Positions 6,718-8,169 of a stretch of 8,169 bases of DNA are shown here, piece after piece; the first letter of the stretch is position 1, and each line of letters opens with the position of its first letter. Under the pieces are notes generated by a model that did not search any database, was not told the origin of the DNA, and was given only the letters and a program-made list of their open reading frames with translations. The position numbers and the translations under genes were made by a program. The DNA lies in the NCBI GenBank assembly GCA_029776465.1, contig JAKOTC010000175.1, positions 1-8,169 of the forward strand. Reading direction: 5' to 3'. Source of the stretch: Bacillota bacterium (GTDB lineage Bacteria; Bacillota; Clostridia; Oscillospirales; JAKOTC01).

Positions 6718-7356
6718 TCAGGGCTTGTCTCCGTCAGATACTAAAATCCCCTTCAGGAGCAGCTCGAAGTGGCGGACAGCTTCTTCTTCCAGATTATAAT
6801 CCGGATAACGGATGCACCATTCATAGGTCAGGCCTCGATAAGCCATAAGTAGCTGACGGGTCAGCTCTTCGGCGGGGAGGGCAGAGTGGAAGATTTTTTG
6901 CGTCAGACCCCGATCGACCACTTCGCGCAGCATTTTATATAAATCCCGGCTATACCCCTTGACCGGCCGGGTGTCAAGTTCACCGGAAAGCTGAACCCTG
7001 TAGAGATTTCTCATGCTGGCTACCCCGATATCTCTTTCCAGGATCTCGGCGATTTTTTTAACTAAGGAGAGCAGAATTTTGTCGGCGGGTTCCTCGGGAG
7101 AAAATGTATCCAAATAGCTTTGATATTTCATATCCACCCGGTCGACGTAATCCTGAATCAGGGTGGCAATCAGAGCGTTCTTTGACTCAAAATGGACATA
7201 AAAGCTGCCCTTGGCCACTCCCGCATGGCGGACGATGTTATCCACATTAACCTCATCAAAGCCATGCCGATAAAAAAGCTCTTCGGCGCTTTGATAAATT
7301 TTTTGTCTGGTTTGTTCTGCCTTTTCTTTTCGACTGACAACGCTTTTATTCGACAT
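6718..7356 (-). CDS. TetR/AcrR-family transcriptional repressor
   Basis: TetR-family proteins are dimeric repressors released from DNA by a small ligand. The 212-residue length is typical. The N-terminal DNA-binding domain occupies about residues 16-62: T-R-Q-K-I-Y-Q-S-A-E-E-L-F-Y-R-H-G-F, then V-D-N-I-V-R-H-A-G-V, then the recognition helix region V-A-K-G-S-F-Y-V-H-F (47-56) and E-S-K-N-A-L. The C-terminal ligand/dimer domain is divergent, so the ligand cannot be named. The ATG has GGGAG 9-10 nt upstream (forward 7366-7370). The gene is transcribed away from a lipoprotein gene. The intervening region contains palindromic TGAC/GTCA sites between two facing promoters, which suggests autoregulation and control of the divergent gene. 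The zinc-ribbon membrane gene 101 nt downstream is probably in the same transcript. Confidence 0.95.
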   Translation of the reverse strand: MSNKSVVSRKEKAEQTRQKIYQSAEELFYRHGFDEVNVDNIVRHAGVAKGSFYVHFESKNALIATLIQDYVDRVDMKYQSYLDTFSPEEPADKILLSLVKKIAEILERDIGVASMRNLYRVQLSGELDTRPVKGYSRDLYKMLREVVDRGLTQKIFHSALPAEELTRQLLMAYRGLTYEWCIRYPDYNLEEEAVRHFELLLKGILVSDGDKP

Positions 7357-7373
7357 AAAATAAATCTCCCTTA

Positions 7374-7402
7374 TTGACGAATCAGAGAAAAGAATGTATA
7401 AT
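7374..7402 (+). promoter_or_regulatory. Strong sigma-A promoter reading toward the MACPF-like lipoprotein gene
   Basis: TTGACG (7374-7379), 17 nt, then a perfect TATAAT (7397-7402) is a near-consensus promoter. Transcription would start near 7409, exactly where the 24-bp operator-like palindrome begins, leaving a leader of about 160 nt before the GTG at 7569. A second, weaker rightward candidate is TTGCGG (7432-7437), 17 nt, TATTAT (7455-7460). Confidence 0.75.
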
Positions 7403-7440
7403 GACTTTATTCATTGACCAAAGTCACTGAATTGCGGTCA
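7402..7440. promoter_or_regulatory. Putative TetR operator: palindrome with a run of TGAC/GTCA half-sites
   Basis: The core at 7409-7432 is a 24-bp imperfect palindrome of the form ATTCA-n-TGAC-N4-GTCA-n-TGAAT. Outer half-sites TGAC (7402-7405) and GTCA (7437-7440) flank it 9-10 bp away, so four half-sites are arranged almost symmetrically. The two halves also look duplicated, because each reads TGAC, a short spacer, ATTCA, one base, TGAC. The array overlaps the last base of the rightward -10 element and lies just downstream of the leftward promoter's start, so a bound repressor could block both. Assignment to the adjacent TetR protein is inference from position. Confidence 0.65.
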
Positions 7441-7455
7441 CTCATTCTATCCTTT

Positions 7456-7484
7456 ATTATACCGTGACTTCAATCTTTTTACAA
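7456..7484 (-). promoter_or_regulatory. Sigma-A type promoter for tetR
   Basis: On the minus strand, TTGTAA (forward 7479-7484) and a perfect TATAAT (forward 7456-7461) are 17 nt apart. The start would be near 7449, giving a leader of about 93 nt that runs through the operator region to the tetR ATG. It faces the rightward promoter at 7374-7402. Confidence 0.7.
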
Positions 7485-7568
7485 GAAGAACTTGGAGAGG
7501 TCTGTTAGGGCAGAAATCGAACCGCAGTTTTGCATCTCAAAACAGTTGTTTAAGGGAGGTTTACAAGG

Positions 7569-8169
7569 GTGAAATTACGTAAGTATGGCAGTTTAATTCT
7601 CGCATCCCTGATGGTCGCTTTGTCCCTGACGGCCTGTACCGGCAGCGCTTCGAATGTTTCGTCGGAAGACGGTTTGCTGCAAGCTGTGACGCCGAATGGT
7701 GAGGATGAGGAGATCCAGAGGGATGAGGAAATTATCGACGAGGCTGAAAAACAGGAAATTGCCGATGGAATGCTGGGAACATCAGGCGGCCCGGTAAAAA
7801 CCTACGGCGGACGGTTGGGGTATGGATACAACATCCTTGAATCGGACTTTTTTAATTATAAAGATATCAAATCCAGCCATCCGATTATCGATACCAACAC
7901 GCTGGCGGCCGAAGATTTGATCTATATTGATTATAACGGTTCCAAATCGGTGATCGGCCACACCTTTGCCTCCAATTCCACCAAGCAATATTCCCACGAC
8001 ATTGCCGCTGTTGCGGGTGTGAAAATGGATATTGGTTTTACAGGCAGCTTCGAGGCCAGCTTTGGCATTAAGCGCAGTGAACAGCTTACCACTAACCAGC
8101 AGCTGGTGACCACACTGGCCGTGCTGGAGACTCAAAACGACTACATTCTGGACTGTGATGCCAAGATGC
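7569..8169 (+). CDS. Lipoprotein with a probable MACPF (perforin-like) domain, 3' end outside the window
   Basis: The frame starts at GTG (7569-7571), with GGGAGGT (7554-7560) 8 nt upstream, and stays open to the window end (200 residues seen). The N-terminus is a lipoprotein signal: K-L-R-K, a hydrophobic core S-L-I-L-A-S-L-M-V-A-L-S, and lipobox L-T-A-C with C23, so the protein should be lipid-anchored outside the membrane. An acidic linker follows (about 44-66). Residues 83-108 read L-G-Y-G-Y-N-I-L-E-S-D-F-F-N-Y then I-K-S-S-H-P-I-I-D. This matches my memory of how bacterial MACPF domains open (L-G-x-G-Y...K...P-I-I-D). Residues 150-186 (I-G-F-T-G-S-F-E-A-S-F-G-I and on) fit the strands and helices that come next. 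The defining GG/YGTHY-type signature would lie beyond the edge. MACPF proteins form membrane pores or act as adhesins/immune factors; the role here is unknown. It is divergent from tetR and probably repressed by it. Confidence 0.7.
   Translation, partial: MKLRKYGSLILASLMVALSLTACTGSASNVSSEDGLLQAVTPNGEDEEIQRDEEIIDEAEKQEIADGMLGTSGGPVKTYGGRLGYGYNILESDFFNYKDIKSSHPIIDTNTLAAEDLIYIDYNGSKSVIGHTFASNSTKQYSHDIAAVAGVKMDIGFTGSFEASFGIKRSEQLTTNQQLVTTLAVLETQNDYILDCDAKM

Noticed and set aside
7527..7543. GTTTTG-CATCT-CAAAAC hairpin in the lipoprotein leader as an attenuator
   Set aside because: The stem is 6 bp and mostly A-T, with only a weak T-tract after it; probably chance, though it lies close to the ribosome-binding site.
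1..8169. CRISPR arrays, insertion sequences, tRNA or rRNA genes, attachment sites
   Set aside because: I found no regularly spaced repeats, transposase frames with terminal repeats, or recognisable structural RNA genes on either strand.

Overview
The window looks like chromosomal DNA from a low-to-mid GC Firmicute, most likely a gut Clostridia of the Oscillospiraceae/Ruminococcaceae kind. The evidence is a complete GatCAB transamidosome set with clostridial-style protein sequences, TATAAT-type sigma-A promoters, GGAGG ribosome-binding sites and rho-independent terminators. The lineage is inferred from sequence style only.

Layout, left to right. Positions 1-334 hold a minus-strand fragment of a DUF5050-like beta-propeller protein that lacks a convincing start. 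Positions 611-5527 hold the tRNA amidotransferase locus, read leftwards: gatC (5249-5527), gatA (3675-5132), then three small genes, then gatB (611-2023). The three small genes are an unannotated-looking 50-residue protein (3359-3511), a J-domain co-chaperone-like protein (2818-3300) and a GNAT acetyltransferase (2207-2698). gatC has a good promoter (5592-5620). A 30-bp palindromic terminator (3319-3348) lies between gatA and gatB, and gatB has its own promoter (2087-2116). The Gat subunits are therefore probably made from two transcripts.

Positions 5719-7356, also minus strand, carry a TetR-family repressor followed by a zinc-ribbon membrane protein. The latter is split by a +1 (or -2) frameshift near 6214, and its transcript ends at a GC-rich hairpin (5693-5712).

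Positions 7357-7568 form the control region between tetR and a rightward gene. It contains a near-perfect rightward promoter (TTGACG-N17-TATAAT, 7374-7402) facing a leftward promoter (7456-7484). Between them lies a set of TGAC/GTCA half-sites centred on a 24-bp imperfect palindrome (7409-7432). This is a plausible operator through which the repressor controls both itself and the divergent gene.

From 7569 to the window end runs a lipoprotein with an acidic linker and the beginning of what looks like a MACPF (perforin-like) domain. The gene is cut by the window edge. The repressor plus surface-anchored MACPF-like lipoprotein is the most interesting unit here; the Gat genes are housekeeping.
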